Below, piece after piece: positions 7,903 to 16,930 of a stretch of 64,000 nucleotides of DNA. The translations under genes and the position numbers were made by a program. Origin of the DNA: Chloroflexota bacterium (GTDB taxonomy: Bacteria > Chloroflexota > Limnocylindria > QHBO01). The notes below the pieces were generated by a model. That model made no database searches, was not told the DNA's origin, and saw only the letters and a list, made by a program, of their open reading frames with translations. The stretch is from the NCBI GenBank assembly GCA_025699005.1, contig JAILWI010000004.1:111735-175734 (forward strand), in the 5' to 3' direction. The first letter of the stretch is position 1. Every line of letters starts with the position of its first letter.

Positions 7903-8817
7903 ATGCCCGAGCTTCCCGAGGTCGAGACCGTTGCCAGGGATCTCCAGCGCTGGGTCGCGGGAGCCACCATCGCCGGCGCCGAGGTCCGATGGGCACGGAC
8001 CATCCGCCATCCGCAGCCGCCCGAGCGGTTCGAGGCGGAGATTGCCGGAGCCACGATCCGGCGCGTCGACCGGCGCGCCAAGACCGTGCTCCTGCATCTC
8101 GAGGACGGACGCGTGATGACGGTCGCCCTGCGCATGACCGGCGCCCTCATCGTCGCTCCGGCCGGCACCGGCGAGGACCCCTATGCGCGCGTTGTCTTTC
8201 GGCTGGCCGACGGCCGCGAGCTTCGCTACCGCGACGTCAGGAAGTTCGGCCGGATCGGCCTGTGGCCGGGCGGGGGTCTCCGAAGCATCGGGGCGGGGCG
8301 GGGGGCCCGCAGCCGCAGGATCGCCGAGGGCACGACCACGTACCGCATCGGTGAGGTGTTCAGTGGCCATGGGCCGGAGCCCCTGTCTCGGAGCTTCACC
8401 GTCGAGCGGTTCGCCGAGCGGCTGGCCCGGCGATCGGCGAAGCTCAAGAGCCTGCTCCTCGACCAGAGCTTCATCGCGGGGGTGGGGAACATCTACGCGG
8501 ACGAGGCCCTGTGGCGCGCTCACCTCCACCCGCTGCGGCGCGCGGACACGCTGGGCGAGCGCGACGTGCGGCGGCTCCACCGAGCGGTTCGGCAGGTGCT
8601 CCGGGAGGGAATCGCGAACCGTGGAGCAAGCTTCAGCGACTACGTCGGTGCCGATGGCGAGCCCGGCGCGAACGCCGAGCGACTCGCCGTCTATCGCCGA
8701 ACCGGCGAACCCTGCCTGCGCTGCGGTCGGCGCATCGAGCGCGTCGTGGTCGGGCAGCGGAGCACGCACTTCTGTCCACGCTGCCAGCCGGAGCCGGTAG
8801 CATCGGAGCCGGCATGA
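7903..8817 (+). CDS. mutM: Formamidopyrimidine-DNA glycosylase (Fpg/MutM)
   Basis: 304 residues. The N-terminus PELPEVETVA supplies the catalytic Pro2/Glu3, with a Lys near 59 (RRAKTVLLHL). The helix-two-turn-helix region includes KSLLLDQSFIAGVGNIYADE, and a zinc finger of two CxxC pairs (CLRCG, CPRCQ) ends the protein. It excises oxidised purines such as 8-oxoguanine. It is about 30 residues longer than usual: after FGRIGLWP there is an extra Gly/Arg-rich stretch (about 124-150) before GPEPLSRSF. It starts 21 bases after polA and overlaps coaE by four bases. Confidence 0.94.
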   Translation: MPELPEVETVARDLQRWVAGATIAGAEVRWARTIRHPQPPERFEAEIAGATIRRVDRRAKTVLLHLEDGRVMTVALRMTGALIVAPAGTGEDPYARVVFRLADGRELRYRDVRKFGRIGLWPGGGLRSIGAGRGARSRRIAEGTTTYRIGEVFSGHGPEPLSRSFTVERFAERLARRSAKLKSLLLDQSFIAGVGNIYADEALWRAHLHPLRRADTLGERDVRRLHRAVRQVLREGIANRGASFSDYVGADGEPGANAERLAVYRRTGEPCLRCGRRIERVVVGQRSTHFCPRCQPEPVASEPA

Positions 8818-9386
8818 AGGTCATCGGCCTGACCGGGAACATCGGCTGCGGGAAGAGCACCGTGGCCCGCATGCTGCGCCAGCACGGCGTGGCGACCGTC
8901 GACGCGGACACGGTCGCGCGCGAGATCCGTCACAACGACGCGGATGCGCGGGCGGAGATCGTCGAGCGCTTCGGCACCTATCAGGCAGACGAGCTGTCGA
9001 GGATTGTGTTCGCCGATCCGGCCGCGCTGCGGGATCTCGAGCGGATCCTGCATCCGCGAATCCGGGGCGAGGTGCGCACCCGGCTGGCGGAGCTGCGGCA
9101 GGGCGGCGTCGAGGTCGCGGCGGTCGAGGTGATCAAGCTCATCGAGTCGCCGCTGGCCGACGCCTGCGACGAGATCTGGGTCGTGCGCTGCGACGAGGCG
9201 GATGCGATCCGGCGTCTGGCGGAGTCCCGCGGCATGGACGAGGAGACCGCGCGACGCAGGATGGCGAGCCAGTCCTCGCAGGAGGAGAAGATCGCCGCCG
9301 CAGACGTGGTCATCGACGGCTCGGCGCCGATCGAGGAGACGCGCCGCCAGGTCGAATCGGCGCTGGCGGCGCTGCTCGAACGCTGA
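8814..9386 (+). CDS. coaE: Dephospho-CoA kinase
   Basis: 190 residues, last step of coenzyme A synthesis (ATP-dependent 3'-phosphorylation of dephospho-CoA). The P-loop GNIGCGKST is at about residues 8-16, followed by VDADTVAREI and the helix containing HPRIRGEV. The start ATG overlaps the mutM stop (ATGA), so translation is probably coupled. The order polA-mutM-coaE is common in Gram-positive bacteria. The active-site layout and length are normal. Confidence 0.93.
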   Translation: MKVIGLTGNIGCGKSTVARMLRQHGVATVDADTVAREIRHNDADARAEIVERFGTYQADELSRIVFADPAALRDLERILHPRIRGEVRTRLAELRQGGVEVAAVEVIKLIESPLADACDEIWVVRCDEADAIRRLAESRGMDEETARRRMASQSSQEEKIAAADVVIDGSAPIEETRRQVESALAALLER

Positions 9387-9392
9387 GCTCGC

Positions 9393-10214
9393 CTAGCGGC
9401 TCGCCGCGCCCTCGGTGAACTCCGGAGGCAGCGGGACGGGGAAGCCGAACTCCTCGATGAGCCGGTCGATCGTCGAGCCCTCGGTCTCGGCGGTCCGGTC
9501 ATCCTGGTCGGGACGCAGGACCATGCTGAACTGGCCGCCGGCCGCGGTGAGCTCGGTCACCTTCTCGGCGGTCGCCAGATCCGTGCGCAGGATGTAGACC
9601 GCGCCGTTGCGAGCCAGGATCGTCATCGCCTGGAGCGTGACCTTCGTCGACGGGCCGGGCAGGTACTGCTGGGTCGTCGCCTCTGCCTCCTCGGGGCTCT
9701 GGCCGATCTCCGGGTTGATCGCCATCGTCACGATGAGGTCGACGATCTGCCCCGGCTGTAGCGTGCCGGCCACGGCTCGCTCGTCCGGGACGCTGACGGA
9801 GACGGCGCGAAGATCCGGGCCCTCGGGGTCGAACTCGGTGCCGGGTTCGAGGATGCTGAACGCCTGGCCCTCGGTCGTCGAAGCGAGCATGTTGCGGGTC
9901 AGCAGCTGACCGGTCGCGACCGGCACGCCGGTGACGCGACCGAGGACCTCGTCGACGCTGGCGAAGGCCGTCTCGTTCGTCGCGTCGGCGGGGATGCTGC
10001 GCATCGAGACGTCGCCCTCCTCGATCGGCTTGCGACTCGGGATCTCGCGCAGCGCGACGACGACGTCGCGCATCACGACCTCCTCGTCCTGCGTCAGCCC
10101 GCTCGCCTGAAGGGCGATGAAGACGGTCGCAGCAACGAGCAGCGCCACGATGATCCCCACCGCGATGTAGACCTTCGAGCGGCGAGAGTTACGGTCTGAG
10201 TATTCGATCTCCAC
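9393..10214 (-). CDS. cpaB: Flp/Tad pilus assembly protein CpaB (RcpC)
   Basis: 273 residues. A short cytoplasmic N-terminus is followed by one membrane helix (about 16-38), a SAF-like domain (about 45-110, with REIPSRKPIEEGDVSMRSIP and GVPVATGQLLTRNML) and an RcpC/CpaB domain (VSVSVPDERAVAGTLQPGQIVDLIV). CpaB proteins form periplasmic or cell-surface parts of the Tad pilus machine. The gene lies 35 bases after the TadG-like gene on the same strand, so the three genes are likely one operon. Confidence 0.88.
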   Translation of the reverse strand: MEIEYSDRNSRRSKVYIAVGIIVALLVAATVFIALQASGLTQDEEVVMRDVVVALREIPSRKPIEEGDVSMRSIPADATNETAFASVDEVLGRVTGVPVATGQLLTRNMLASTTEGQAFSILEPGTEFDPEGPDLRAVSVSVPDERAVAGTLQPGQIVDLIVTMAINPEIGQSPEEAEATTQQYLPGPSTKVTLQAMTILARNGAVYILRTDLATAEKVTELTAAGGQFSMVLRPDQDDRTAETEGSTIDRLIEEFGFPVPLPPEFTEGAASR

Positions 10215-10249
10215 GGGCGAGATGCTCTCCTAGTTCGAGGGGGTGGTCA

Positions 10250-12190
10250 CTAGGACCAAGGGACCAGTCGCGGACGCTGGGCGCGGCGCAGGGCGAGGTC
10301 GTTCGGGTCGCCGTGGACGCCGGTCACGGCCTTGCCGGAGATGCTGTTCGCGTTGACCGCGGTCACCTGGAAGACCCCGAAGCCGATGATGTCGACGTAC
10401 TGCCCGCCGGCCTCGGTCGTGGCGACGGTGAAGGTCATCGGCTGGAGGTGGGTGACGGGCTGGCCGTCGCCGTTCGTGCCCGTCGCGCGGACGTTGAAGC
10501 GATAGCACCCGGCCGCGAGGCCGGTGGTGTTGACGGAGACGGTCGAGGCCGCGCCGGAGCCGCTCGAGCTCGGGGTGACGCTCGTGGGCGAGAACGTGAT
10601 CTGGTTCGCCGGAAGTGACGCCGGCGTGAGATTGCAGGTGCTGAACGATGCGGGATCCCACGACAGGTTGACCGCGCTGCCCGATGCCCCCCAGCGTGTG
10701 CTGCCGCCGTTCGCCGTCGAGACATACGCGGTGAGCGTCACCGTGCCGCCGTAGGTGGCCGTCGAACCGCTGACCGTCGAGTTGCCCAGGCTGAAGTCGC
10801 GCACGGCACCGCCGATCCGCACCGCGACGGGCGCGCGGCGAGTCTGGAAATACGGATTGCCCGAGTGGCCCTCGATCCAGACCGTGTAGATGCCGGCAGG
10901 CACCGAAGTCGTCTGGAAGTTCGTCGTCGCGACGTTCGTCCCGTTCTTGGCCGGGATGAAGACGTTCGGCGTGAATGTCGGCTCGTTCATCTTGCCGGCG
11001 GCCGGCGGCGTCACCACCGGGTCGGGAATGAGGTTGTGCGCCGGGTATCCGGCGGCCGCCGCGTCGGTGTCGCCGTGGAGATGGAGGGTGACGGTGCTGT
11101 TGAATGCCGCGTTGCGGGCGACCGAGAACGACGGTCCGGCGGTTCCGGTCGTCGTGGCCGGAAGGGTGATCGCGGACGGCGGCGTGATCGTGAAGTCCGG
11201 GATCTCCATCACCGTGCCGTTGTAGACGGCCAGGAGAATCCGATCGCCGGCCACGTACATGTCCTCGAAATTGCCCACGACCATCGCGGTGTCGTTGCCC
11301 GACATCACCCCGACCTGGGTATCGCCGTTCGGAGGGACGCTCACCGGCGGGAAGCCGGGCCCGGGATAGCCGGTGAGGATGTACTCGCCTTGCATCGACT
11401 TGAGGGTGTTGAGGGTGGTCCCGGCGGTGACGCCGTTGTAGTAGACGCGGGACCCCGTCGATTCGAAGTTGCGGACGTCGAGTGCGATGAACCCTCGGAA
11501 GCTGGCGTCGTTGTTCGCCTTCGACCCCGGGCCATAGAGCTCGAACGTCGGGCCGGGCTCGGTCTCGCTGGCCGGCACGCGGCCGCCGTACCCGAGGGGA
11601 TTCGCGTTGTCGACCTGGCCGGAGCTGCTCGTCGCGGCGGTGGCCATGAAGTCGGTGAAGCCTCCCCCCGGACCGGGCGGGCTCTCGTATCGCCGCGCGA
11701 CGATCGGGACCGCCGGGGAACCCTGGAGGCTGCATCGCGCCCGGCCCCCCGTGTCGAGCTCGCCGACCCCGACGAGGCGGGCGAGCACGGTGTCGACGAC
11801 AGAGCTGATTGCGACCCGCACCGTCGCTCCGGCGACGATGATGCCGCTCCGCAGGTGCACCGGATCGCCGGCATGCCCGTCGGCGTAGACCCTCGCGTCA
11901 TCGGCTGCGATCGTGGCCGTCGCGCCGGCCGGCGATCCGTCGAGGTTCACGAGTGCCACGCTCCGCGCGACCTGTGCGGCGGCGTTGTCGGTCTGGCCGT
12001 CCACGAGTGCCCGGCAGGCGGCAAGCGCGGCCGCATCGGCGGCGTTCTGGACGTGGCGGCGCTCCGCGACCTGCCGGCCGATGTCGATCGCGAGGCCGGC
12101 GATCGCCAGCAGGACCACGAGGCCGATTGCGACGATGACGAGCACCTGGCCGTCGCGGTCCGGCACCCGATCGGCAACCCGCTGCCGCAT
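10250..12190 (-). CDS. TadG-like pilus-associated protein
   Basis: 646 residues from ATG 12190. The N-terminus has the TadE/TadG pattern: a short charged stretch with DGQVLVIVAIGLVVLLAIAG, then AIDIGRQVAERRHVQNAADAAALAACRA, typical of Flp-associated TadG proteins. The long external part is beta-rich with Ser/Thr/Gly-rich stretches and probably Ig-like repeats (about 430-600, SGSTATYGGTVTLTAYVSTA), ending in a VDIIGFGVFQVTAVNANSI segment. The start overlaps the TadE-like stop (TGATG). It is probably a minor pilin or surface protein of the Tad system. Confidence 0.82.
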   Translation of the reverse strand: MRQRVADRVPDRDGQVLVIVAIGLVVLLAIAGLAIDIGRQVAERRHVQNAADAAALAACRALVDGQTDNAAAQVARSVALVNLDGSPAGATATIAADDARVYADGHAGDPVHLRSGIIVAGATVRVAISSVVDTVLARLVGVGELDTGGRARCSLQGSPAVPIVARRYESPPGPGGGFTDFMATAATSSSGQVDNANPLGYGGRVPASETEPGPTFELYGPGSKANNDASFRGFIALDVRNFESTGSRVYYNGVTAGTTLNTLKSMQGEYILTGYPGPGFPPVSVPPNGDTQVGVMSGNDTAMVVGNFEDMYVAGDRILLAVYNGTVMEIPDFTITPPSAITLPATTTGTAGPSFSVARNAAFNSTVTLHLHGDTDAAAAGYPAHNLIPDPVVTPPAAGKMNEPTFTPNVFIPAKNGTNVATTNFQTTSVPAGIYTVWIEGHSGNPYFQTRRAPVAVRIGGAVRDFSLGNSTVSGSTATYGGTVTLTAYVSTANGGSTRWGASGSAVNLSWDPASFSTCNLTPASLPANQITFSPTSVTPSSSGSGAASTVSVNTTGLAAGCYRFNVRATGTNGDGQPVTHLQPMTFTVATTEAGGQYVDIIGFGVFQVTAVNANSISGKAVTGVHGDPNDLALRRAQRPRLVPWS

Positions 12191-12900
12191 CAGTTGATCA
12201 CCATTGCCGCATCGGCCCGAAGGGTGAAGAGCCCGTTGCCGTCTCCGTCCAGCACCGCGTCGAGCAACGGGACGATGATCGCCTGGTTGTAGTCGAGCTG
12301 GACCCGAATGAGGCAGCCCTCGCCCGTGTCGAGCGTGCAGTACGTCGTGGCGTCCGCGGTGTTCGGGCAGGGTGCGCCCGGAGCCGCGCCGGCCTTGCAG
12401 ATCGAGATCTCGACGTCGCCGTTCTGCCACAGGTCGTGCTTGCCGTCGCCGTTCAGGTCGACGCCGGCCGGGCACGGCGTGCTGGCCGAGAAGTTCGGGC
12501 TCGACGTGCCGAGGAAGCCGAACGCCTGGGTCGCCGCGGTCACCGCGGCGGTGCATCTATCCACCCCGTTGGCGGAGTTCGACCGGTTCGCCTCGTAGCG
12601 ATAGATCGTCGCCTCGCGCGCCGCCTCGCGGGACGCGTTCGTCAGCGACACGTTCGCACCGAAGAGCAGGCCGAACTGGACGATGCCCACCACCACGAGG
12701 AGCAGCGGAAGGAGGACGGCGGCGAACTCGACCATCGCCTGGCCGCGCTCTCGGCGGGGTCGTCGGGACGCGAGCGATGCGGTGTCGGATGTGGGCAAGG
12801 GACTGATCGCGAGCTCGTGAGCGGATGTGGTGGGCCGGCAGCACGGCGATCGTAGGAACGTGCCACGCCGACCGATATAGGCCGATGGTGGGCGGCGCAT
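12190..12900 (-). CDS. TadE-like minor pilin
   Basis: Up to 236 residues. The prepilin-like region RRERGQAMVEFAAVLLPLLLVVVGIVQFG fits TadE: a glutamate shortly after the hydrophobic start (QAMVEF) is the residue needed for cleavage and assembly of type IV-like pilins. The C-terminal half carries six cysteines, more than usual. The start is uncertain: ATG 12900 gives about 50 extra residues, and a downstream TTG near 12795 would give a tighter N-terminus. First gene of the tadE-tadG-cpaB run. Confidence 0.75.
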   Translation of the reverse strand: MRRPPSAYIGRRGTFLRSPCCRPTTSAHELAISPLPTSDTASLASRRPRRERGQAMVEFAAVLLPLLLVVVGIVQFGLLFGANVSLTNASREAAREATIYRYEANRSNSANGVDRCTAAVTAATQAFGFLGTSSPNFSASTPCPAGVDLNGDGKHDLWQNGDVEISICKAGAAPGAPCPNTADATTYCTLDTGEGCLIRVQLDYNQAIIVPLLDAVLDGDGNGLFTLRADAAMVIN

Positions 12901-12919
12901 GGGACCGATGGAGGACGGC

Positions 12920-12925
12920 TAGAAT
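12920..12925 (+). promoter_or_regulatory. -10 element (TAGAAT) of uvrB, leaderless
   Basis: TAGAAT, nine bases before ATG 12935, with no Shine-Dalgarno between. The predicted transcript starts within two or three bases of the ATG. Confidence 0.55.
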
Positions 12926-12934
12926 CGGTCACCC

Positions 12935-15097
12935 ATGCCCGACTTGAAGGTCCACAGCCCCTACGAGCCGACCGGCGACCAGCCGACGGCGATCGCATCG
13001 CTGGTCGACGGCATCCAGGCGGGCCTGAAGCACCAGGTCCTCCTCGGCGCGACCGGCACGGGCAAGACCTTCACGGCCGCGAAGGTCATCGAGGCGGTCC
13101 AGAAGCCCACGCTCGTCATGGCGCACAACAAGACGCTCGCGGCGCAGCTCTACCAGGAGTTCAAGGAGTTCTTCCCGGACAACGCGGTCGAGTACTTCGT
13201 GAGCTACTACGACTACTTCCAGCCCGAGGCCTACCTGCCCCGAACCGACACGTACATCGAGAAGGACTCGTCCCGGAACGACGAGATCGACCGGCTGCGG
13301 CACAACGCGACCCGGGCGCTGTTCGAGCGGCGTGACGTGGTCATCGTGGCATCGGTCTCGGCCATCTACGGCCTCGGGGCGCCGGTCGACTACGGCGCGA
13401 CCGTGATCGGCCTCAAGGTGGGTGGCTCGTATCGGCGCGACGGGATCCTGCGCCACCTCGTCGATCTCCAGTACCAGCGCAACGACGCGGCGCTCGGTCG
13501 GGCGAAGTTCCGGGTTCGGGGTGACGTGCTCGAGGTCCAGCCCCCGCACGGGGAGTACGTCGTGCGTGTCGACTTCTTCGGGGACCAGGTCGAGCGCATC
13601 GCGGAGATCGACGACCTGACCGGCGAGGTCCTGGCCGAGCGCAGCGAGGTGAACCTGTACCCGGCCTCGCACTACGTGACACCGCGCGACAAGATGCTGG
13701 CCGCCATCGAGAAGATCGACTCGGAGATGAACGAGCGCGTCGCCTGGCTGGCCGACCAGGGTCGCGAGCTCGAGGCGGCGCGGCTGCGGCAGCGGACCGA
13801 GTTCGACCTCGAGATGATGCGCGAGGTCGGCTTCTGCTCGGGAATCGAGAACTACTCGCGCCACCTCGCCGGCCGCGAGGAGGGGAGCCGGCCGTGGACC
13901 CTCATCGACTACTTCCCGACCGACTTCCTCCTCGTCGTCGACGAGAGCCACATCACGATCCCGCAGGTCCACGGCATGTACAAGAACGACCGGACCCGTA
14001 AGGAGATCCTCGTCGACTTCGGCTTCCGGCTGCCGTCGGCCCTCGACAACCGGCCGCTGACGTTCGAGGAGTTCGAGGACCACATGAGCCAGGTGGTCTA
14101 CATGTCGGCGACGCCCGGACCCTACGAGACCGAGCGCGCCGATCGCGTCGCCGAGCAGTTCATCCGTCCGACCGGCGTCGTCGACCCGCAGATCACGGTT
14201 CGCCCGACGACGGGCCAGATCGACGACCTGCTGGCCGAGATCCGCGTCACGGTCGAGCGCGGCGAGCGCGCGCTCGTGACGACGCTCACGAAGAAGATGG
14301 CCGAGGACCTGGCGGATTACCTCTCGGAGCTCGGCATCAAGGTCCAGTGGCTCCACTCCGAGGTCGACACGCTCGAGCGGATCGAGATCCTGCGCGACCT
14401 GCGGCTCGGGGTCTACGACGTCCTCGTCGGCATCAACCTGCTGCGGGAGGGCCTCGACCTCCCGGAGGTCACGCTGGTCGCCATCCTCGATGCCGACAAG
14501 GAGGGCTTCCTGCGCTCGGGCGGCTCGCTCATCCAGGTCATCGGCCGGGCGGCGCGCAACGTCGGTGGCAGAGTTCTCATGTACGCCGATCGCGTCACCG
14601 ACTCGATGCGGGCGGCGATGGACGAGACCGAGCGCCGCCGCGAGAAGCAGATCGCGTACAACGCCGAGCACGGCATCACGCCCGAGACCGTGATGAAGGA
14701 GATCCGCGACATCCACGAGAGCCTGCGCCGCGTCGCAGAGGAGCGGGCCGAGCTCCAGGTCGCGGGCAAGGAGCCGGAGGAGCTGGCCGCGATGACCGGA
14801 CGGCTCGAGGCGCAGATGAAGGAGGCGGCACGCAACCTCGAGTTCGAGCGGGCCGCCGCGCTGCGTGACGAGATCCTTCAGCTGCGCCGCCTGCGTGACG
14901 AGCTGGCTGCCGCGCCGGGAAGCATCCCGGCCGAGGTCTACGCGTCCGCGGCCGCCGGGGATGCCGAGGTGACCCGCGACGCACGCGATGGGCGGACGTC
15001 CGCGCGCGAGAGCGCCAACGTGTTCAGCGTCCAGACGCGCCCGAACGTCATCGCCGCGGGATCGCGCCGCAAGCCGCCGCGACGACGACGCCCATGA
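12935..15097 (+). CDS. uvrB: Excinuclease ABC subunit B
   Basis: 720 residues. Walker A GATGTGKT lies at about 38-45, the damage-probing beta-hairpin at about 92-105 ([15 protein letters not shown]), the helicase motifs follow ([45 protein letters not shown]) and the UvrC-binding UVR domain sits at about 628-650 ([14 protein letters not shown]). The roughly 60 residues after the UVR domain are Ala/Arg-rich and not conserved-looking. UvrB verifies lesions delivered by UvrA and recruits UvrC; both partners are encoded within 14 kb downstream. Confidence 0.97.
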   Translation: MPDLKVHSPYEPTGDQPTAIASLVDGIQAGLKHQVLLGATGTGKTFTAAKVIEAVQKPTLVMAHNKTLAAQLYQEFKEFFPDNAVEYFVSYYDYFQPEAYLPRTDTYIEKDSSRNDEIDRLRHNATRALFERRDVVIVASVSAIYGLGAPVDYGATVIGLKVGGSYRRDGILRHLVDLQYQRNDAALGRAKFRVRGDVLEVQPPHGEYVVRVDFFGDQVERIAEIDDLTGEVLAERSEVNLYPASHYVTPRDKMLAAIEKIDSEMNERVAWLADQGRELEAARLRQRTEFDLEMMREVGFCSGIENYSRHLAGREEGSRPWTLIDYFPTDFLLVVDESHITIPQVHGMYKNDRTRKEILVDFGFRLPSALDNRPLTFEEFEDHMSQVVYMSATPGPYETERADRVAEQFIRPTGVVDPQITVRPTTGQIDDLLAEIRVTVERGERALVTTLTKKMAEDLADYLSELGIKVQWLHSEVDTLERIEILRDLRLGVYDVLVGINLLREGLDLPEVTLVAILDADKEGFLRSGGSLIQVIGRAARNVGGRVLMYADRVTDSMRAAMDETERRREKQIAYNAEHGITPETVMKEIRDIHESLRRVAEERAELQVAGKEPEELAAMTGRLEAQMKEAARNLEFERAAALRDEILQLRRLRDELAAAPGSIPAEVYASAAAGDAEVTRDARDGRTSARESANVFSVQTRPNVIAAGSRRKPPRRRRP

Positions 15098-15108
15098 GGG
15101 AGGACTAG

Positions 15109-15720
15109 ATGGCCGGCACGATGCCGCACGCGATCTTCGTGGAGACCGATGTCGACGGGAACGGGCTGGTCGGCGCCTACGCCGCCGAGCTCCCCGGTTG
15201 CGCGGTCTTCGCCGCGAATGCTGATGAAGCGGCGGGCGGCATGCCCCGGCGAGTCCGCGAGTTCACCGCGTGGCTGCGCGGGAACGGCGAGGCTCAGCCG
15301 GACTTCGTCGGCGACAACTGGTACGAGGTCGAGCGCGCCGCGGCGACCGACGGGGGTGCGAACCGAGCCGCCTTCACCCTGGACGAGCTCCCGCCGAGCG
15401 ACGACGAGTTCGCGACCTGGATGCGCTGGCTGGAGCTGGCGCGGGAGGAGCTCGCCGATGCGCTCGATGCGGGGGACCCGACCGCGGCGGCGGAACTGCT
15501 CGGGGTGATCGAGCGCCAGGACGTCGTGTTCGTCCGCGACCTCGGAGGTGGCGCGCCCGAGATCACGACCGACCCGATCGACAACCTCTACGCGGCACGC
15601 GACGCGCTGACCGATGCGCTCACGGCCGCCGGGCCGTTCCACGACGGCGTGCGTCGCATGCTGCGGCTCGCGATCGCCGACGACCTGCGGGCGGCGCAGG
15701 AGCTCCGGCCGCCGGCGTGA
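15109..15720 (+). CDS. HicB-like/DinB-like two-part protein, unknown function
   Basis: 203 residues. The first 50 or so (HAIFVETDVDGNGLVGAYAAELPGCAVFA) resemble the partial RNase-H fold of HicB-type proteins. The C-terminal 130 are helical, with SDDEFATWMRWLELAREEL and a MLRLAIADDLRAAQEL end, suggestive of a DinB-like four-helix bundle but without obvious metal-binding histidines. No hicA toxin gene is adjacent. Its stop overlaps the GTG of the next gene (GTGA), so the two are co-translated. The family assignment is tentative. Confidence 0.65.
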   Translation: MAGTMPHAIFVETDVDGNGLVGAYAAELPGCAVFAANADEAAGGMPRRVREFTAWLRGNGEAQPDFVGDNWYEVERAAATDGGANRAAFTLDELPPSDDEFATWMRWLELAREELADALDAGDPTAAAELLGVIERQDVVFVRDLGGGAPEITTDPIDNLYAARDALTDALTAAGPFHDGVRRMLRLAIADDLRAAQELRPPA

Positions 15721-16385
15721 TCGACCTTGCGACCGCGGCACCCCGGCGCCTGCGGCATGCCGGCGACTGGCCCACGCCGGCCCCTCGCCGCGCCGAGCCG
15801 GGCAGCGAGCTGCGCGCGCTCCAGGACTCGATGCCGGCGTGCGACGGCGACGCGTCCCCGGTCCTCTCCGGTGACGGCAGCGAGCGGGCGATGCTGATCG
15901 GCCAGGCACCCGGCTGGCGCGAGATCGAGACCGGACTGCCGTTTGCGTGGGACGCCGGCAAGCGACTGTGCGGCTGGATGGCCGCCGCGGGCATCTCGAT
16001 CGACGACTTCCGGGAGCGCTGGTACGTCACGAGCATCGCCAAGTGCTACCCGGGACGCGCACCCGGCTCGTCGGTCGACCGCCCGCCCTCGCGCGCCGAG
16101 ATCGTGCGCTGGACCCCGTTCCTGCGCCGCGAGATCGAGCTCGTGGCGCCCGAGCTGGTCCTGCTCGTCGGCGGCACCGCGCACCGGTACGCCTTCGGTC
16201 CGTCGGCGCGCCTCGACGAGCTCGTCGGGCGGCCGCTGACGTGGGAGGCGGCTCCCGGCGCCGTCGTGCTGTGTCTGCCCCACCCGTCGGGGGCATCGAC
16301 GTGGCTCAACGACCCGGCACACGTCGAGCTGTGGCGCGCGGGTATCGGCCTCCTGCGTGAGCGGTGGGAGCGGCTCGTCGGATGA
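15717..16385 (+). CDS. Uracil-DNA glycosylase superfamily protein
   Basis: 222 residues from GTG 15717. Superfamily motif 1 is LIGQAPGWREIETGLPFAWDAGKRL (here quoted in part as GQAPGWREIE and GLPFAWDAG), the central segment is YVTSIAKCYPGRAP and motif 2 is CLPHPSGAS. These place it near family 4/5 UDGs, which excise uracil from DNA. The N-terminal CxxC pair that ligates the 4Fe-4S cluster in family 4 is missing: only MPACDGDAS is seen. It may lack the cluster or belong to another branch. It overlaps both neighbours by four bases. Confidence 0.75.
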   Translation: MIDLATAAPRRLRHAGDWPTPAPRRAEPGSELRALQDSMPACDGDASPVLSGDGSERAMLIGQAPGWREIETGLPFAWDAGKRLCGWMAAAGISIDDFRERWYVTSIAKCYPGRAPGSSVDRPPSRAEIVRWTPFLRREIELVAPELVLLVGGTAHRYAFGPSARLDELVGRPLTWEAAPGAVVLCLPHPSGASTWLNDPAHVELWRAGIGLLRERWERLVG

Positions 16386-16909
16386 CGCGCGAGGTCCGCA
16401 TCGGCGTGCTCGTGGTGGCGGCGCTCGGGGCGTTCGTGTTCTTCCTGCTCGTCGTCGGGTCGTCGGGACCGCCGCGCGCCGACGTCGACCCACTGACGGT
16501 CGAGGAGGCCCTGGCCGGAGGCGATCCCGCCGGCACGTGGGGAAGCGACGAGCTCCACGTCACCGGCTGGTATGCCGAGCTGGACGCTGATTGCCAGGGC
16601 GACGACGGGGGAGCGGATGAGAGCGTCTCCTGGCTGCAGCGCGACTGCCCGCTGCGCGTCCTCGTTCCCGAGCAGCCGGCGCCGGACGTCAGCCAGGACG
16701 AGCTCCTCCGAAGCGGCATCCGCCTCGCCGCGCCGCAAGGTCGAGCCTTCCCGTCGCGGGCCGAGGAGGGAGGCGCGAACCTTCGCGGCCAGCAGCTCGT
16801 GTTCATCGGCCACTTTGCGGACGCGGCCGCCGCCTCCTGTGTGCCCGACCGTGCCGATCGATGTCGCCAGACGTTCGTGGTCTCCGACTACGACGAGCTC
16901 GTTCGCTAG
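16382..16909 (+). CDS. Membrane-anchored hypothetical protein
   Basis: 175 residues from ATG 16382, which overlaps the UDG stop (ATGA). One N-terminal membrane anchor (IGVLVVAALGAFVFFLLVV) is followed by an external domain with four cysteines (DADCQGD, LQRDCPL, ASCVPDRADRCRQ) and a VTGWYAELDADC segment that could form an OB-like barrel. The overall plan recalls the haem chaperone CcmE, but no histidine/tyrosine haem motif is seen. The function is unknown. Last gene of the uvrB-led run. Confidence 0.6.
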   Translation: MTREVRIGVLVVAALGAFVFFLLVVGSSGPPRADVDPLTVEEALAGGDPAGTWGSDELHVTGWYAELDADCQGDDGGADESVSWLQRDCPLRVLVPEQPAPDVSQDELLRSGIRLAAPQGRAFPSRAEEGGANLRGQQLVFIGHFADAAAASCVPDRADRCRQTFVVSDYDELVR

Positions 16910-16930
16910 GGTCCGCCCGGACGGTGCGGG

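Noticed and set aside
6742..8769. A 675-codon minus-strand frame opposite polA and mutM
   Set aside because: Antisense to two well-supported genes, with no recognisable domain.
15109..15720. A HicAB toxin-antitoxin pair
   Set aside because: Only a HicB-like half is present; neighbours are uvrB and a UDG-like gene and no small HicA-like frame was seen.
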